A DNA stretch of 64,000 nucleotides from Manduca sexta (Eukaryota > Arthropoda > Insecta > Lepidoptera > Sphingidae). Positions within the stretch are counted from its first letter, which is position 1; each line of letters begins with the position of its first letter. The position numbers were made by a program, and so were the translations under genes. The stretch covers positions 10,160,391 through 10,224,390 of the forward strand of contig NC_051118.1 of assembly GCF_014839805.1 (NCBI RefSeq). The letters are read 5' to 3'. This document shows positions 22,897-33,488 of the stretch, piece after piece. The notes under the pieces were generated by a model. It had not been told where the DNA came from and ran no database searches. It saw only the letters and a list, made by a program, of their open reading frames with translations.

Positions 22897-23040
22897 CTGC
22901 CAGTGGCTAAGAGAAAAGGAAACCCAACACGATATGTAGGTTCTAGTAAGCATAAATGCGATATGCAAATGTAATGATAATTAGAATTTAGGTACATAGT
23001 TACGAAAGGGAAGCCGACAAGAATCAGGTTATATGAAATT
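22897..23040 (+). mobile_element. hAT-type MITE (family B)
   Basis: CCAGTGGCTAAGAG start, then AACCCAACACGA, GTAATGATAATTAGA and AAGGGAAGCCGACAAGAATC. The right terminal repeat is eroded. Confidence 0.65.
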
Positions 23041-23046
23041 ATTGTT

Positions 23047-23402
23047 TGACTGCCTCGGTGGCGTAGTTGTAAGTGTGTGTGTAAGTCCTGGGTTCGAATC
23101 CCGGGTCGAGCCAAAATAATTGTGACTGGGTTTTTCCATCTTAAAAATTACTCAGTCGCAGCTCGGAGTCAGGAAGTTGGCGGTGTGATACCCCCGTACC
23201 TCGGAAAGCACGTAAAGCCGTTGGTCCTGCGCCTGATCTCTCTCCGGTCATGTCGGATGGCCGTCTCACCGAACTACGAGAGTGAAGGAACAAAGAGTGC
23301 ACCTGTGTATTGCGCACACACTTGTGCACTATAATATATCCTGCGTAGCTGGCTGACCTCTGTTGAGATTGGCCGCCGTGGCCGAAATTCGGCTAGGAGA
23401 GA
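23047..23402 (+). mobile_element. tRNA-derived SINE, family beta, near full length
   Basis: The tRNA-like head has CTCGGTGGCGTAGTTGTAAG (A box) and GGGTTCGAATCCCGGGTCGA (B box). The body is GTGATACCCCCGTACCTCGG, AAAGCACGTAAAGCCGTTGG and CTGATCTCTCTCCGGTCATG, with the 3' signature GAGATTGGCCGCCGTGGCCG. Partial copies: 20180 (minus), 40531, 55571 (minus), 56736 and 61841. The tRNA-like head is not a functional tRNA. Confidence 0.82.
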
Positions 23403-23550
23403 TTCATTCTTTATATGAATCTTCGCCTCTGTCTTCCCCGTATAAGTATCGTTCCCACACGTGCCGCCTCGCTGCAGGCGTCTGGGGCCATGCCGCAGTC
23501 GACACTTACTCGACGACGGTCGCCATTTCCAAGCTACGGGTTGGTAGAAA

Positions 23551-23835
23551 TCTATATTTATAAAAATGTATCCCTATTTCCCTTGGTTACGCCATCACGC
23601 ATGAACGGCTGGACCGATTTCTCATTTTTTTTTGTTGTGTATGTTATTGTAGCGAGAAGTGTCTTATAAAAGAAAAAATTCAAAAAATTGCGCGGAAAAT
23701 TAAAAAAATTAAGAAAACTTAACGACAATATTAATTTTACATAACTGTCAGTGGTTTGAAATAACTGTCAGCGATCGACAGAATGCGCGCGTGCATACAT
23801 AGTTAAGACAGGACAACGTCTATCGAGTCAGCTAG
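23551..23835 (+). mobile_element. Short Helitron, about 285-bp family, complete
   Basis: A23550|TCTATATTTATAAAAATGTA start and GAGTCAGCTAG|T end. It aligns with 18254-18542 (minus) over its full length, and with a 5' scrap at 31748. Confidence 0.8.
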
Positions 23836-23911
23836 TATACTATATATTCTACTATATAATATCTATAATCCATCTATATACAATCAAACAGCGAACTCTG
23901 TTTCTGTACAT

Positions 23912-24308
23912 GGTACTAATATAAATGCGAAAGTTTGTGAGGATAGATGTATGTATGTTTGTTCCTCTTTCACGAAAAAAATACTGAAAGGATTTGGATG
24001 AAAATTTACAGTAATATGATTTTGTGTAATTTGGTCATATAACGATATATATAAAGTAAGTCGGAAAAAAATTGCTATGTTGACATACGCTGCCTAAACC
24101 GTTGGTGTTAGACAAAGATGATGTACCGTAGGATTGTTCGTCTTAAATAGTTCTAAATAAAAGTCCGCGACAGCATATATCTATCCTTCATGTGGAAGCC
24201 ACTATGACCAAAATAACCCATAAATATAATTAAATCGGATACTTTTTTTAGCGGGACTTTTATCCCGGAAAACTCCTTCACGTGGACGAAGCCGCGAGTA
24301 AAAGCTAG
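23912..24308 (+). mobile_element. Short Helitron, about 397 bp
   Basis: ACTAATATAAATGCGAAAGT start, body with GAAAGGATTTGGATGAAAAT, GGACGAAGCCGCGAGTAAAA hairpin region and CTAG end followed by T. An internal segment (GCTGCCTAAACCGTTGG, GATGATGTACCGTAGGATTG) is shared with the satellite-family elements at 8171 and 63217. Confidence 0.78.
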
Positions 24309-25461
24309 TCTTTCTATATATTTATTTTCTGTTCGAATTTTAAATATACATATCCTTCAAATCTTTTTTTTAATAATGTCTATGTGTTTAGTATGTATTG
24401 TTCAAAGTGATTTGCAAAGATATTTAAAAACAAATTATTAGTAACTGACCTACAAACTCAACTTACCCCTGACCGGCAGATTTTAGACACGTGTCCAAAA
24501 ATAAATATGCACATTTCCTACAAACAAAAACATCCTAATCACCATAACCGTTGCCAACCAAAAACCCACTTTACACTCAAACACGCAAGATTAAAATTCC
24601 AATGAATAGATAATTACATACACCACTTCGCCCCTATAAATACAACCCTCAAATGCGTCGGGGGTCTGATAGACCCTCGCGTTAATGAAACGAATCGATC
24701 GGCAAGGGTCGAAACTTAATTATGTCACCGCTCAAGGTCATTCAATGCATACGCACTAGACTGATGAAAATGTAATATTTGAGAGTAATTGAACTTTGGG
24801 TGTGTACCTCCTTGGTACTTTGGGCCGATTCCGCCAGTGTTAATTGGCACTTTAGGGCTTAAATGGAGGAAATGTTTGGAAAAAACGTTCAAATTTTTGG
24901 TTAACATAGCTCATTTAAGGAGTGAAAGCATAGATCATAATGTAAGTAACAAACATTATTATGAACTTGTCTTCGTTATTACTTAAATTTAGAGAAACTT
25001 TTAATAAAATTATTTTAACTAACATATTTAAAATCATGATTATGGATGTTGTTTGAATCTAAAAATACTAACCCTAAGATATATATTAAAAGAAACTATT
25101 AGAATAAAAAATACTATGACAATTTGATTTACTATATTATTATTGTAACTTAGCACGTAAAGTCAAATAGATTAAGAATTAAATAAAAATTACCTCCAAA
25201 CACCTACCGATCTTGCAATTCTCCCATAGCTTCTGATAATTCAAGACATGCGTAGATTTCACGTACCAGAGTGAAACTAAACAAAGTTCTAATCTCCAGC
25301 ATCAAGGCAGTCGCACGGGCCGCAAGTGGCGGCCGGCGAATAAAATAGCCTGTTGTGTTATTAACAGCCCCCGCGCTCGAGAAAAAGGGGGGTGGCAGAG
25401 GATATACACCCGCTGGATGAGACTAATGTGAGAGAAAACAATTTTTGAGTTGCGATAGTTT
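24309..25461. other. Non-coding tract with GC islet
   Basis: A GC-rich islet lies at about 25290-25400. Short open frames on both strands at 24725-24986 are mutual shadows without recognisable content. Confidence 0.45.
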
Positions 25462-25640
25462 GACTGCATTGGTGGTGTAGTTGTTATGGGATACGATTAT
25501 CGTGGTGAGGTCTCAGGTTTGAATCGGGCGAAGTGATTTTGGGTGTTTTTGCTCAGTCAGCCTGGAGTCTGGAATTGTGCCAGATATGGGGATAGATTCG
25601 ACCTTTGGGACTTTACATAGTTGATGAAATGAGGGTATGT
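25462..25640 (+). mobile_element. SINE alpha, degraded
   Basis: TGCATTGGTGGTGTAGTTGT head, CAGGTTTGAATCGGGCGAAG and CTGGAGTCTGGAATTGTGCC; the 3' part is decayed. Confidence 0.7.
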
Positions 25641-25928
25641 AACACCTCTAAATACCCCTGAAAAAGGAAAAAGACGTGAAACTATGTATGTAATAGGTTG
25701 TTATATTACAACATATGTGAAGTAATCATTTGATACATATGCTGTTGCTGTATGAATGGAAAAATTGTTGGTAAAATCTTTTATGTTCTATGTTTAGCAT
25801 GTTACGTTGGCTGGAAAAAGTAATGATTATCAGACAGACCACGTTATCTTTTCACAGGCAGATGGATATTGTGAATAAATCTATTTCGCAATTAAATTTC
25901 TGCTTATTAACCTGTATTGTAAGATGAT
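25641..25928. other. AT-rich spacer
   Basis: No feature recognised. Confidence 0.35.
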
Positions 25929-26110
25929 TACGCGAATGTTAGACATTAAAATAAAACTATTTTTTCGATTTCATCGCGGTTTTTTATATTATTTTCTCCC
26001 GACGTTTTAAAGACCCTTCCGTGACTACGACGGCTGCAAAGTCTAAGAAATGTCGGAAGGAAATAATATTATAAAAAACCGCGATAAAATCCGAAATTTT
26101 TTTTTTCAGT
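25929..26110. mobile_element. TIR element (family A), about 180 bp
   Basis: The left arm ATCGCGGTTTTTTATATTAT followed by TTTTCTCCCGACGTTT is inverted at the right as AATAATATTATAAAAAACCG. It has the same termini as 1607-1972 but a shorter interior. Confidence 0.72.
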
Positions 26111-27802
26111 GGCAGTTGGATATTAAAATATCAAATAAACCCATTTCGAAATAAAATTTGTGTATTAACACGTAGTCCAAGTAAAACATTAGATTGAGAA
26201 TTACACAAATCTTGTATTTTCCGGATTTCAATTAGAGAATTTAGCGTGTTCCAATTTTTTTAATCGTAACATTTATACGTGTTCTTGTCAGCTTCAGTAA
26301 CTGAGTAGATATAAGCACTTCAGCCAGACAATAAGAAACACACTTAAGCACATCCAATATCTCAAGTTCATCCAGCGACTATACATCTCCGTAACGAGAC
26401 CCGAGAAAAAAGGGGGGGAGGGTCGAATATCCCACAAGGGGGGTCGGCAATGGACTGAAGGAGCCCCAATCAATCTTACAAGTCGCAGTGCGATGCGGGG
26501 CGGCGGGGGGGCGGGTAAGGCACTTTTGGGGGACGAAGGGACGATACCCTCTTACGGACGGGCTACAACTGACCCTTTGGGAGGGACCACACGAATAAGG
26601 TCAGACATAAACTTTTTGTTAGCAGAATATTTTTGTGAGCCACTTACTGTGCCTAATGTTTGTTTTAATGAATGTATAAACGTAGTTATGTTGAATCGTG
26701 AAACGTAGATTCCTTTTTGGTATTTTTATGATTTTGTATAAAATATAATATGTGAATAATATTATTTCTATTGAGCAAAAAGCAAAACTTTACAATATTC
26801 ATTCGTTTCATTAAAATGTAATTCCTATCAAACAAACGTTAAACACACACAAAAAAATTCAATCTAAACAAACCATTTCGCAATTTACCAAGTCATTTTT
26901 AATTTACGGAAATCTATGCAACACTGGAACTTCGAAACTTATTGACAATACAAAAGCGTCGCGCACTAAATAACGCGTACATAAACAATACTGATTTTAA
27001 TGAACAATACTCTATTTAAAAGAGGCTACAACCCCGCAAATACGGGCATAACGCACGAGATACCAACAAAAGACCGTCATCAGAAAACTTACTTGCCCAC
27101 TTGTACGGCGGGCTTCGTTTTTGTGTCTTGTCTAATACCGTGACGCCCCCCGGGCTGATGAAACCCCACGCCGCCCACCACCCACGCGCCCCGAGCGAGA
27201 AAAATGAGTTAGAAAAGATGCGGCGCCCGATTATGGCGTTGTGAGCGCCGCTTTGTGAGGGGCATTCGTCTGATTCAATCGCGGGTCGTAAGGACACCGC
27301 GCGCGGTGCACGGTTACGTCATGAGTCATGACGCCTCGCCGTTATGCGAGCCTGGTAGTTTAAATTTGTTCAAAATGGCGAAATTAAAAATATGATTGAT
27401 GGATGAATTTTTTTTTTATTTTTAGCCATAGCAGCGTCTTCATATCCACTTGTTCCTAAACTTTACAACGGATTTAGATACAGAGTGCATTGTTATTTAC
27501 AGAATTTATGTTTATTTTCATGTAATATTCAAATTAAGATTTTGTATAGTAGAGAAAATTCTATGTTCTGTTACTAAGTGGTCAAAAATATTGATCTTCA
27601 GGCACTTTTCAAATAATAAAAATGTTAAGAAATACAACAAACTAGAGTAGTGTACTATAAAGTAGTAATTCTTCAAAAAACCTATAGAAAAGTCCGCTGT
27701 AGCAAGCATATTATGTCTCTTACAATTGACTAACAATAAACATTTATATTTTTAAATGATTTATTGAACTGCAAGGATATTTGCTAGACTATTTCTCCAA
27801 TT
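26111..27802. other. Non-coding tract with two strong GC islets
   Basis: Islets lie at 26390-26590, with G-quadruplex-type runs (GGGGCGGCGGGGGGGCGGG near 26496), and at 27030-27360. The open frames at 26493 and 27016 arise from GC bias. No gene supported. Confidence 0.5.
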
Positions 27803-27985
27803 CGATATTAATAATCGCCTTATTCTGTATGACGGTGTCAACTCACAACGCGGCTGTGTCACGTTATATAAGTGTTTGCGTGGAATGATATTCTGTATGC
27901 CAATTTCTATTGTCTTAAACGCGACGAAGCGCGTAATGTGTTTGTTCTCTAATTTTATTCTCAAAGACCCTACAAACTTAAATAT
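27803..27985 (+). repeat. Dispersed repeat R2, copy 1
   Basis: Aligns with 58697-58860 in the same orientation: CCTTATTCT-TATGAC-GTGT, then ACACGGC-type and GTTA-CGTTAT words, and CTTAAACGCGACG. Class unknown; the minus-strand frame at 27761-28012 is an artefact of it. Confidence 0.6.
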
Positions 27986-28783
27986 CGATGTAACATACGA
28001 TTTAAAAATCAACTTATTTTCAATTCATTATATCTATGAATGAATGTTGTCGAAAAATGATACGTAAAACAAAAAGAACTTTGAAATTATGGAATGCTAT
28101 CGGGAAAGGTAAGTCAAATTATAGTACCTCGATACAAAGTTTGAGAATTGAGATTCTAATATTAATTTGGTCAATATGGTCCAAATTCCAATAAAAATAT
28201 ACCACGAACTAGTATAGTGTTACATCTGCGGTTAAATCAATAGATATTTTCGAGAAAAGAACTAATTGCGCTGTTATTCTCAACCCGCAAATAATTCTTC
28301 CACAAGCACAGAATACCAGGAAATCATAACAAGGGTGGGATATAAAGGATCGCACACAAAGGCGCGTTTGCGGGGTCCATTCGACCGCCAAGCTTTGCCA
28401 GTTTGCAAGTTTAGGGTTAAACGGACCCGCAATATCATATGTTTATTTTATGTTTGATCAAAAATGTTAGGTTTCGAGATGCGGTTAGGGTGTTATGTGG
28501 TTAGAATGTTCCCTCAGTAAAAATAAAAGACCGGTTTTTCTAAGGATTGAGGCGTTGAAATCTTAAGCATTGTGGTGCGTAGAAAATCATAACCGTAAGT
28601 AATCTGCACAATTCTTGCCTCACGCTTGTTAAATTGTGAACTATCAAACATAATTTGGCGGGTACGTATTCGAAATTCGAATTTAATATACCCCGAACAA
28701 CATCCAATAGAACTGACTTTGCAATACATTCAGATATTGTTGAATATTCCATATGTAAATAAGAATAATAATTATTCACTAAC
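27986..28783. other. Flank or intron 3' of the NOL4-like exon
   Basis: No further exon recognised. It holds the hairpin listed at 28368-28432. Short minus-strand frames at 28514-28779 have no family similarity. Confidence 0.45.
28368..28432. other. Imperfect hairpin of about 65 nt
   Basis: TTGCGGG-GTCC on the left pairs with GGACCCGCAA on the right. Pairing continues imperfectly through CGACCGCC / TAGGGTTAA to a loop near CCAGTTTGC. The size and bulged stem resemble a microRNA precursor, but no known mature sequence is recognised and chance or transposon origin is possible. Confidence 0.3.
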
Positions 28784-29623
28784 CTTATTCTCCAAGTCCA
28801 TATGCTCCTGGTACGTGGTGCTCCTCATGTGTTTCAGATACGCTGTGGTTATCGGCACGCTATAGTCCACCTCTTCACCAGCGTAGTACACTGCTCCGTC
28901 CGGCCTCCAAGGCCTCGGAAACCTCCCAAAAGTATTAGGGTATTCAAGACTCGAAGGCAGTAGTTTCTTCCTAGGCGGCGACCTTGCCGATTTAGGAGGG
29001 TCCTTCGACGTCAAATTCGCGACATCCAAAGGATTATATTTCCTTTTCTCAGTCTTATCGTTAGCTTCTTGCGTTTCTGTCGCCTGGGTACATTCAGGCT
29101 CCATCTCTTTTGGTTTTACATCGTCTTCTTCTTTCTGGACTGGGCTGTCTGGCTTCACTTCTTCCACGTCAATTAGACTGTTCTCGTCCTTGTCTATCTC
29201 CGGGTCAGTTCTGACAGGTTCTTCTTCTCTAACCGCGGGCTCAACAGGAGAAGTACTGTTAAAAAGTGGGTTGGCATCAAAACCGTTGACCTTCTTCGAA
29301 GTAAGTTCTATATAGGTCGGTTCATCTTCTGGTTCCGCTGGTTTTGGACTCTCAACTTTCTTAATTGGTTGTAATTCGGTATATTCGAATTTCGGTTCAT
29401 AATAGTTTGAATGTGCGGCGTCGATCTCCGACTCCCAGTTTCGTGTGTATTCCGGTGCGCAGTGGGGTAAAAAGGGGAGGTAGGTGGGATGTCTCGTTGG
29501 CGAGGGGGAAGGCGTAGGTAGAGGCGGGGGCGAGGCGCTGCGCGGGCGCCTGGCACACTCAGCGCATCCGGTGAGGAAACGCGTGACCGCTTCCCGCGGC
29601 AAAAACGCGTAGGTTTCAGTAAT
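28784..29623 (-). CDS. NOL4: NOL4-family protein, internal exon with a large insert
   Basis: An 840-bp, 280-codon exon, phase 0 at both ends. It has acceptor CTTACAG before ATT-ACT-GAA and donor AAG|GTTAGT. Residues 1-25 read ITETYAFLPREAVTRFL...CAEC, nearly identical to the NOL4/NOL4L block I know from vertebrates (SESYAFLPREAVTRFLMSC). Residues 252-267 (VDYSVPITTAYLKHMR) match the next conserved block (IDYNMPITMAYMKHMK). Vertebrate NOL4 has about 30 residues between these blocks; here there are over 200: a proline/serine stretch (about 28-60), then a Glu/Asp/Pro/Lys-rich disordered region. NOL4 is a nuclear/nucleolar, neuron-enriched protein of poorly known biochemistry. The preceding exon at 30290-30424 joins in frame. 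Later exons were not found. Confidence 0.85.
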
Positions 29624-30289
29624 CTGTAAGCGAAAACATCCGTGATTAAGGAAAACAGCAGATATTTCGAGTTTCCATTTGCGAACTGGAACACGTCTCG
29701 AGAGATCTTTTTATAAGCAGACGTTCTTGTTCGTCGTTCGATCTGTTAATGTAGGTTTGATGAATTTTAATAATATTTGCAAATTGTAAATGTAGGTCCT
29801 TTGTTGTTTAGGTAGGTATAAAGATTAAAATACTTACATTTAAATTCAAAATAATACAAACAATACAAACATTATATTACAAATTGCAAAGAATCAATTA
29901 TAATTAATATAATATTATAATTACCGTTATCTTTGTTATTATTATTATCAAAAGAAATAAAAAATTTATAAACCAAAAATTTTTGCATAAACTATGTGAA
30001 GTTTTGGTGTGGTTAAATTTCCATTACCAAACTAAACAAAATTACATAAGTATCCAAAGCTTTTGTAAGTAATGGTTGAAATTATATTTTATATTAGTAA
30101 GATTTTCAGCTAACGCCATCTAGCAATATTATGCTGACACTCGGTACAAACAGTATAGATGTGAGGAAACAAAATGGTTCCCTACTTCTACACTAGATGG
30201 CGCTTATTTAAATAATTTATCGTCATTTCCTAAAATCTTATTTTGCAATCAAAAAATAATACAATAGATTAAAACGTATTGCAACTTAC
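29624..30289 (-). other. Intron between the two NOL4-like exons
   Basis: A 666-bp intron, GT at 30288-30289 (GTAAGT) and AG at 29624-29625, both phase 0. It contains an inverted pair of AGATGGCGC-type motifs at 30114-30204 and is otherwise AT-rich. Confidence 0.8.
30114..30204. promoter_or_regulatory. Inverted pair of AGATGGCGC (CTCF-like) motifs
   Basis: CGCCATCTAG at 30114-30123 and CTAGATGGCG at 30193-30202 face each other across about 70 bp. The core AGATGGCGC resembles the core of insect CTCF sites; the paired arrangement could also be the end of a small inverted-repeat element. Function is inferred only. Confidence 0.4.
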
Positions 30290-30424
30290 CGTTCTGTAGG
30301 TTCGTTTCTGCCCTGCATGTTTCCCAGGTCGTCCTTCTAATTCTACGTGAACTGTGTAGATAATGTCGAAAAAATTTTCAACAATCGCCACCTTTCGATA
30401 CACGGGCTCCTGATTTGGTGCGTT
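30290..30424 (-). CDS. NOL4: NOL4-family protein, upstream coding exon
   Basis: A 135-bp exon of 45 codons, phase 0 at both ends, with acceptor TTCCAG and donor G|GTAAGT. It encodes RKVAIVENFFDIIYTVHVE then a variable GRPG and KHAGQKRTYRT. I recall vertebrate NOL4 with RRVAVVEDFFDIIYSMHVE and KHAGQKRTYKA at the same place, immediately before the SESYAFLPREAV block, so exon order and junction are conserved. The N-terminal exons (the KFKFWVKSKGF region in vertebrates) were not found between here and 64000. Either that intron is longer than 33 kb or the exon is too diverged to spot by eye. Confidence 0.88.
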
Positions 30425-30524
30425 CTGGAACAATGGAAAAAGTCTTTTAAATATATTATCATCACGAAATCATTTTAATATTATATATACATTTTAACCG
30501 TAACTTCAATGGTAGAATTGTGAA

Positions 30525-30589
30525 CAGCGCCATCTGTCACACATGAGATGTAACCTTATAGTTAGACCTGTGTTTGTTAGATGGCGCTG
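30525..30589. promoter_or_regulatory. Second inverted pair of AGATGGCGC motifs
   Basis: CAGCGCCATCTG at 30525-30536 and TAGATGGCGCTG at 30578-30589, about 100 bp beyond the upstream edge of the 30290-30424 exon. Together with the pair at 30114 they bracket that exon. Confidence 0.4.
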
Positions 30590-31261
30590 AACTCCATTAC
30601 TGTAAATACAATTCAGTTTTTTATATTTTATACATAAATTATTTTTCTGTGCTCAATCAATGATGTATGAACGAAGCCGAAAATCGTCATATAAAAAGAT
30701 TTATACAATACATTTTAATTTTTGAATGAACACTAAATAATAACTGCAAGTTTTCTCATTTTTTCTTTTCCATGTTTACTGTTAAGAATTAATAATTTAT
30801 TAAAGTAATTTTTGAATTAGGTTAGTATACAAAATTATAAAAACCTACACAATTCCCCAATATACAAATTCCCGCCAAAACAGCACAAACTATTCAAACC
30901 TTCACAAATCTCGACAAATAACCGTGATTTACTTAGAAGTCAGCAACGAAGATCACAATTACAACGGGTCCAGTCCCGCGCCCGGCTAATTACGGACCGC
31001 GCGGTCCCGGACCGGCTAATTACCGGCCAAACCGGCACGACGTAATCACCGGCCAAACCGGGACGGGACTAATTCGCGAAAACTAATTACTTTAGTGGCA
31101 CGTTGAATGCGCTCTAATACTTTTGAGGTTGGACTACAATTTGTCAATTGCGTATCGGATTTTAGCGGGATTTGAATGGTTAAAATTTAACAGGTTTGTG
31201 TAAGTACATATCACGCCTTTACATAAATGAGCTGCTCTAAACAACAATAAAAAAAAGCAAT
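30590..31261. other. Intron or flank with GC-rich TAAT array
   Basis: AT-rich up to 30950, then the islet listed at 30955-31090. No exon recognised. Confidence 0.45.
30955..31090. promoter_or_regulatory. GC-rich islet with regularly spaced TAAT cores
   Basis: Homeodomain-type TAAT cores start at 30987, 31017, 31043, 31070 and 31084 (spacings 30, 26, 27, 14) in otherwise very GC-rich DNA. CCGGCTAATTAC and ACCGGCCAAACCGG are each repeated, so the islet is partly a degenerate tandem array of about 28 bp. An enhancer role is inference. Confidence 0.4.
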
Positions 31262-31440
31262 TGTATTTATTTCTACCTTTTTTTTGTGCCGTAGATTTCA
31301 TTTTTGACCTATCTTTAATGAGTTCAGTTTTATAGCAACTTAAAAAAAGGTCGCAAACAGAAATTAGTTTTTTTGACGATTCTCACAAATTATCAGTTTT
31401 GGAATAGGTCAATATTTTATTAAGAGTGCGGATTATATTC
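31262..31440 (+). repeat. Dispersed repeat R3, copy 1
   Basis: Shares in order GACCTATCTTTAATGAG, AAAAAAAGGTCGCAAACAGA, GGAATAGGTCA and TTTTATTAAGAGTGCG with 38228-38420. It is an AT-rich interspersed element of unknown class. Confidence 0.6.
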
Positions 31441-31619
31441 ATGCCTTTGGTCGCATCCTTGAGATTCAAGATATAACCTGATCTTTTTAACTTACGCGCG
31501 ATTATACATAAGTAACTTTTAATGCTGAAATTCGTAATAGTACACAGGGACAAATACACAAAGGTAAACACTCCGAAGGTGGAATAAATTGTCGACGAAA
31601 ACGCGTGAAATATTAAAAA

Positions 31620-31995
31620 CAGTAGGTGGCGGGTCGAGTCTCGGGACGACCGGCGCGGGGGGCAGGGGCGGACTTGGACATAGGACCGCGGGGCTATGAC
31701 CCCCGTCCAACGAATTACAATTTATTTTCTTGTATTTGTATTTTCAAGGAAATAGGGATTCATTTTTATATATACAGATAAATATGATCTAAATCACATT
31801 GCGATCTGATAACTTCGTTTAATTCCGGCAGCCTCTTTCGGTCCCGGCAAAGTATACTGAAGTTTACCATTGGATGTGATGGGTATCTAAGAACAGTGAT
31901 GTTTTTTTGTGTTGCCTTAGTATGCAAACGAGCAAGCAGTCCGCCTGATAAGCAGCATCCACCGCCCATGAACTTTGCAATGCCAACCAAGCTCT
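31620..31995. other. GC islet plus two repeat fragments
   Basis: A GC-rich patch at 31620-31705. A 5' scrap (minus) of the 285-bp Helitron family at 31748-31787 (GAAATAGGGATTCATTTTTA). A repeat R5 copy (plus) at 31900-31995 (GCAAACGAGCAAGCAGTCCG). The long open frames on both strands here are chance. Confidence 0.55.
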
Positions 31996-33488
31996 TGCCT
32001 GCAGAATACGTACTGTGTACGACTCGAATTATTGAAATTAACAAATTTATACGAAGATGCGTGCGCATTAAATTTCGCAATCTAACCAACGAAAGACGTA
32101 GTCTTTTCTCATTGATATCCAGATTACACCCAGCTGTCTTAATAAATGTACAATGTGCTATTAAAATTACAGTATTAAGTACCAAAAAGTATTAATGCTT
32201 AAAACATATTTTAATATAATAATGATTCATTTTCGCTGTGCTGTTTAATTCAATTATCAACGTAGGCAGCTGCAAACCAACTGGCCCCAGCTATCAGGGT
32301 CTCAATCGACCCCCGACATTGTTATCTACAAAAATGTCAACAGGACAATCCAAATCCGCGCCTGCAAGCGAGCCCCATCAAAGATCCTTACGCCGGCGTG
32401 TGGGTTTCCAAAGTGGCCTGAGGCGGGACTAATGGCCTCTGCAATTACGCGGGCGAGGCGCCACGTTTCGCCACTCTGCCTTCGCTCCCTTCGCCCTTTC
32501 CGCCACTTCGCCCCGTCCGCCCCTCCGCCCGTCCGCCCCCGCCAATTAGCAGCGCGCCATTCCGCCGCTTCCGAGAACAGCGAGACAATTCGAATTTCGA
32601 ACGCTAAATAAAAATAAATTGTACGAAATATCGGCGCGTCGGTGCAGTCAGCGCTGAGTCTTATCGCTGCGTTATCGGAAATGCGTTATTGATTTTTTTA
32701 ACAAGCCTTAGGAACATGTTTATTGTGGATTAAAAATTATATTTTATTCTTGAAGGGCATAAAGATCAGGAAATATTTGGATATGATTCTCTAGCTTTTC
32801 TGTGACGGTAAAATAATATCTACGGAAATATTCTGTAAAGTAATATGTATTCTACGTGGATTCCGAATAAAATAATTTCTAAAAAGTCGATGCGAAGAAA
32901 AGTTCGAAGCGCTAGCGCAATACTAAATCATAGTTATCTAAATTATTAGAACAAGAAGAACATTGTTTACAAAATGTATGAAACATAAATTTCCTTAGGA
33001 AACCAGTTTTTTAATCAAACTTCTGGAAGTCTTGGGCAGTCTCTTAGATAGACCACAAACATACTAATTTCGAAGTCCCATTTTCATTTCCAGAATCTTA
33101 TCAACTGATTTTATTTAACGTCCAATTGAACAACCTCCTTTTCTGAAGTCGGTTCAGGTCCCAAAGGAAATAAATACCCCGTATTGATAAGGTTGAATAC
33201 CTAATAACTAGCGTCCTGCGACAGCAACAAGTGGTCACGTCTCCGATGTTCATACCACGAGAGGTGGGTTACTGACCAGACTACTTTGTTCCTTGTATTT
33301 AAATGCTGTGGCACGCGGGTGAAACCGCAAGCATAGCCTAGTTAATTGTAAAAAAAATATATAAAATTATTTTACAATATACTGGTTGATCATTTCGGAA
33401 TCGACGCCTAATTAAAACTTTAACTTTTTTTAAGGCAAAAACGAATATTTCGAAACTGTATTGTATTAACGAGAAAAGTTAACTAATT
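31996..33488. other. Non-coding tract with CpG-rich islet
   Basis: Positions 32390-32660 form one of the strongest GC islets: a pyrimidine-rich series of CCGCC/TTCGCC words followed by CCAATTAGCAG. It could be a promoter or enhancer, but no exon is visible beside it. Confidence 0.45.

Noticed and set aside
23047..23115. tRNA-like A and B boxes (also at 5511, 13087, 20820, 21050, 41751, 62498)
   Set aside because: They are heads of SINEs; no acceptor stem or full cloverleaf can be formed, and each continues into a family-specific body.
31766..32185. 139-codon minus-strand frame
   Set aside because: TTG start, overlaps a repeat R5 copy and a plus-strand shadow frame; no family similarity.
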